Source: Candidatus Proteinoplasmatales archaeon SG8-5
GTDB taxonomy: Archaea > Thermoplasmatota > Thermoplasmata > SG8-5
Length of the DNA stretch: 7,378 nucleotides
Assembly (NCBI GenBank): GCA_001595885.1
Contig: LSSH01000017.1
Span: forward strand, 1 to 7,378
Direction: 5' to 3'
The notes below the pieces were generated by a model that saw nothing but the letters and a program-made list of their open reading frames with translations, was not told the origin of the DNA and ran no database searches. Shown here one piece after another: positions 5,808-7,378 of the stretch. Positions within the stretch are counted from its first letter, which is position 1; every line of letters begins with the position of its first letter. Both the position numbers and the translations under genes were made by a program.

Positions 5808-6548
5808 ATGTTAAAGGAAGAAGAAGCTCCGGCAGCGGAGCAGAGGATTTTGGTTATTCCCGGCGAAGAGCTGGGCGATAACAGCTATAAACCCGGTACC
5901 GGTACATACCTGAAAGGAGACCGTATTTTCGCTACCCTCCTCGGCGTGAAGAACGTGCGGTCGGGCTACATCAACGTCCTGCCGCTCTCCGGCAGGTACA
6001 TGCCCAGACCCGGGGATTCCGTAATCGGAATCATCAAGGACGTCGGCCCATCGAGCTGGATCGTGAACGTCAATTCACCATATCCGGCCCTGATGCACGT
6101 GAACGACGTGCCCTGGAAAGTGGAGTTCGGCAAGACCTCCCAGTACTTGAGAGCTGGAGATACCATACTCGCCAAGATCGGCCAGGTGGACGAGACCATG
6201 CGGATCCAGGTCACGCTGAAGGAGCCCGGTCTCCGTAGGCTCGACAGAGGCCATATCACTCGGATCACACCTTCTAAGGTTCCAAGAGTCATCGGCAAGA
6301 GCGGCTCTATGGTCTCGCTTATCAAGGAGTATACGGGCTGCAAGGTATTCGTGGGACAGAACGGCATCATATGGATGGACGGCGATTCCGAGGGCATCGC
6401 GTATGCCTCGAAATGTATAGATATGATCGATAGGGATGCGCAGATGATGGGGCTCACCGACAGGGTAAGACAATTCCTGATCGACAAGTATGGTTCTGAG
6501 CCCAGGCGCAGAGAGCCTGAGGAGCTGGACGAGGAGGAATGGGAATGA
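5808..6548 (+). CDS. rrp4: Exosome complex RNA-binding subunit Rrp4
   Basis: Rrp4 forms part of the trimeric cap of the archaeal exosome, binding RNA and feeding it to the Rrp41-Rrp42 hexamer for 3'-5' phosphorolysis. The 246-residue protein shows the three-domain order of the family. An N-terminal beta domain contains ILVIPGEELGD and GTGTYLKGDRI (about 13-60). An S1 domain covers about 65-140 (PRPGDSVIGIIKDVG to IQVTLKEPGLRRL). A KH domain at about 150-210 has an intact GxxG loop (Gly163-Lys-Ser-Gly166). The C-terminus is a short acidic tail (EELDEEEWE), usual for archaeal Rrp4. The start ATG has a good ribosome-binding site 7 nt upstream. Its stop codon overlaps the rrp41 start, so the two are translationally coupled. 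Confidence 0.95.
   Translation: MLKEEEAPAAEQRILVIPGEELGDNSYKPGTGTYLKGDRIFATLLGVKNVRSGYINVLPLSGRYMPRPGDSVIGIIKDVGPSSWIVNVNSPYPALMHVNDVPWKVEFGKTSQYLRAGDTILAKIGQVDETMRIQVTLKEPGLRRLDRGHITRITPSKVPRVIGKSGSMVSLIKEYTGCKVFVGQNGIIWMDGDSEGIAYASKCIDMIDRDAQMMGLTDRVRQFLIDKYGSEPRRREPEELDEEEWE
6531..6537 (+). promoter_or_regulatory. Ribosome-binding site deciding the rrp41 start
   Basis: GAGGAGG within the last codons of rrp4 is 7 nt before ATG 6545 but only 1 nt before the in-frame ATG 6539. Spacing therefore favours ATG 6545, which also makes the ATGA stop/start overlap with rrp4. The same bases encode the acidic Rrp4 tail. Confidence 0.6.
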
Positions 6549-7267
6549 GTCTCATAGGCGAGGACGGCAAGAGAGAGGATGGTCGGGCCTTGGATGAGCT
6601 TCGTCCAATAAAGATCGAGGTCGGTGTGCTCCATAACGCTGACGGTTCAGCATACGTCGAATGGGGGAAGAACAAGGTCCTGGCTGCGGTCTACGGGCCC
6701 AAGGAGATGTACAACAAGTACCTTCAGGATCCCACAGGTGCGGTGGTGCAGGTCAATTATAACATGGCCGCGTTCTCGGTGGACGACCGGGTAAGGCCGG
6801 GACCCAGCAGGCGCAGTATCGAGATATCCAAGATAATCGGCGAAGCACTGGAACGCGTGATAATGAGAGAGGACTTTCCCAGGGCCAGCATCGACGTTTT
6901 CATCGAGGTCTTGGAGGCAAGTGCCGGAACCAGGTGCGCAGGATTGACCGCGGCCTCCGTCGCGGTGGCGGACGCTGGGATACCCATGCGGGACCTGGTG
7001 GCATCATGTGCGGCCGGCAAGGCTGACGGCCACATTATTCTGGACCTAGGAAAGGGCGAGGACAACCTCGGCCAGGCAGACCTGCCGGTGGGCTATGTTC
7101 CCGGGACCGGCGAGATAACCCTGCTGCAGATGGACGGTCACATGACCAGGGAGGAATTCGACAGCGCGCTGAAGCTGGCCATCGGGGCCTGCGAGGAGAT
7201 CCATGACATCCAGAAGCGCGCTCTCAAGCACAGGTATGCGATCCACAAAGGGGGTGAGGGCCAATGA
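6545..7267 (+). CDS. rrp41: Exosome complex exonuclease Rrp41 (catalytic RNase PH-type subunit)
   Basis: Rrp41 is the active subunit of the hexameric archaeal exosome. It degrades RNA 3'-5' using phosphate and can add heteropolymeric tails in reverse. From ATG 6545 there are 240 residues, a normal length. Visible RNase PH features are REDGRALDELRPI (10-22), AYVEWGKNKVLAAVYGPKE (37-54), GPSRRSIEISK with the RNA/phosphate-binding arginine pair Arg89-Arg90, AGTRCAGLTAASVA, and EDNLGQADLPVGYVP. In the last motif, Asp173 and Asp179 have the same spacing as the catalytic pair Asp182/Asp188 of Sulfolobus Rrp41; the arginine pair shows the same offset of nine. It overlaps rrp4 by ATGA at its 5' end and rrp42 by ATGA at its 3' end, fitting stoichiometric production of partner subunits. 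Confidence 0.96.
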   Translation: MSLIGEDGKREDGRALDELRPIKIEVGVLHNADGSAYVEWGKNKVLAAVYGPKEMYNKYLQDPTGAVVQVNYNMAAFSVDDRVRPGPSRRSIEISKIIGEALERVIMREDFPRASIDVFIEVLEASAGTRCAGLTAASVAVADAGIPMRDLVASCAAGKADGHIILDLGKGEDNLGQADLPVGYVPGTGEITLLQMDGHMTREEFDSALKLAIGACEEIHDIQKRALKHRYAIHKGGEGQ

Positions 7268-7378
7268 GGAAGACAATCCTGCCCACGATTGAGGACGAGC
7301 ACATCCGGTACCTAGCGTTCGAGAAGAAGCGGCTGGATGACCGGAAGCCCGACGAGTACAGGGCTTTGGAGTACGAGG
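7264..7378 (+). CDS. rrp42: Exosome complex subunit Rrp42 (3' partial)
   Basis: Only the first 38 codons are in the window. The ATG overlaps the rrp41 stop (ATGA, 7264-7267), with a GGGGGTGAGG ribosome-binding region shortly before it. The peptide contains a charged helix followed by EKKRLDDRKPDEYRALEYE, which corresponds to the K-x-(R)-x-DGR-x-x-DEYR N-terminal motif of Rrp42, the non-catalytic RNase PH-type partner of Rrp41. The usual DGR reads DDR here. Identification rests on this motif plus the conserved rrp4-rrp41-rrp42 order. Domain content beyond the edge cannot be seen. Confidence 0.88.
   Translation, partial: MRKTILPTIEDEHIRYLAFEKKRLDDRKPDEYRALEYE

Overview
The window is archaeal and fits a moderately GC-rich euryarchaeote, most likely Thermoplasmatota-like. 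The evidence is its information-processing genes (aIF2-beta, 20S proteasome alpha subunit, SBDS, exosome Rrp4/Rrp41/Rrp42), TATA-box promoters, and an N-terminal surface protein of a style common in Thermoplasmata and related lineages. The lineage is an inference from gene style, not from a marker search. All genes are on the + strand.

Region 1 (2-1819) is the 3' part of a large secreted or surface protein. It has a calcium-loop FG-GAP/VCBS beta-propeller, then a lamin-tail-like segment, then two copies of a 'GWNL...G(F/Y)WIH' domain. It is visibly AT-richer than everything downstream and functionally unrelated.

Region 2 (1827-4118) begins with a TATA box placed for a leaderless transcript of aIF2-beta (with a C-terminal TRAM domain). 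This is followed 4 nt later by a presenilin-type intramembrane aspartyl protease, then by a calcineurin-like phosphoesterase. A bulged hairpin with a TACG loop and a T-rich tail lies directly after the phosphoesterase stop codon and may terminate this unit.

Region 3 (4124-7378) is the conserved archaeal proteasome/exosome super-operon: psmA, SBDS, a 185-nt gap with a possible internal promoter, then rrp4, rrp41 and rrp42 joined by ATGA stop/start overlaps. rrp42 runs off the window. The group links protein degradation, ribosome maturation and 3'-5' RNA decay.

The most unusual signal is at the 5' end of psmA. The reading frame aligns without gaps to the canonical archaeal alpha-subunit N-terminus, but the codon at the initiator position is ATT, with a good Shine-Dalgarno sequence 8 nt upstream. 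The only standard start codon after the inferred transcription start is an ATG five codons further in. I see no CRISPR array, tRNA, rRNA, insertion sequence or clearly new multi-gene system.
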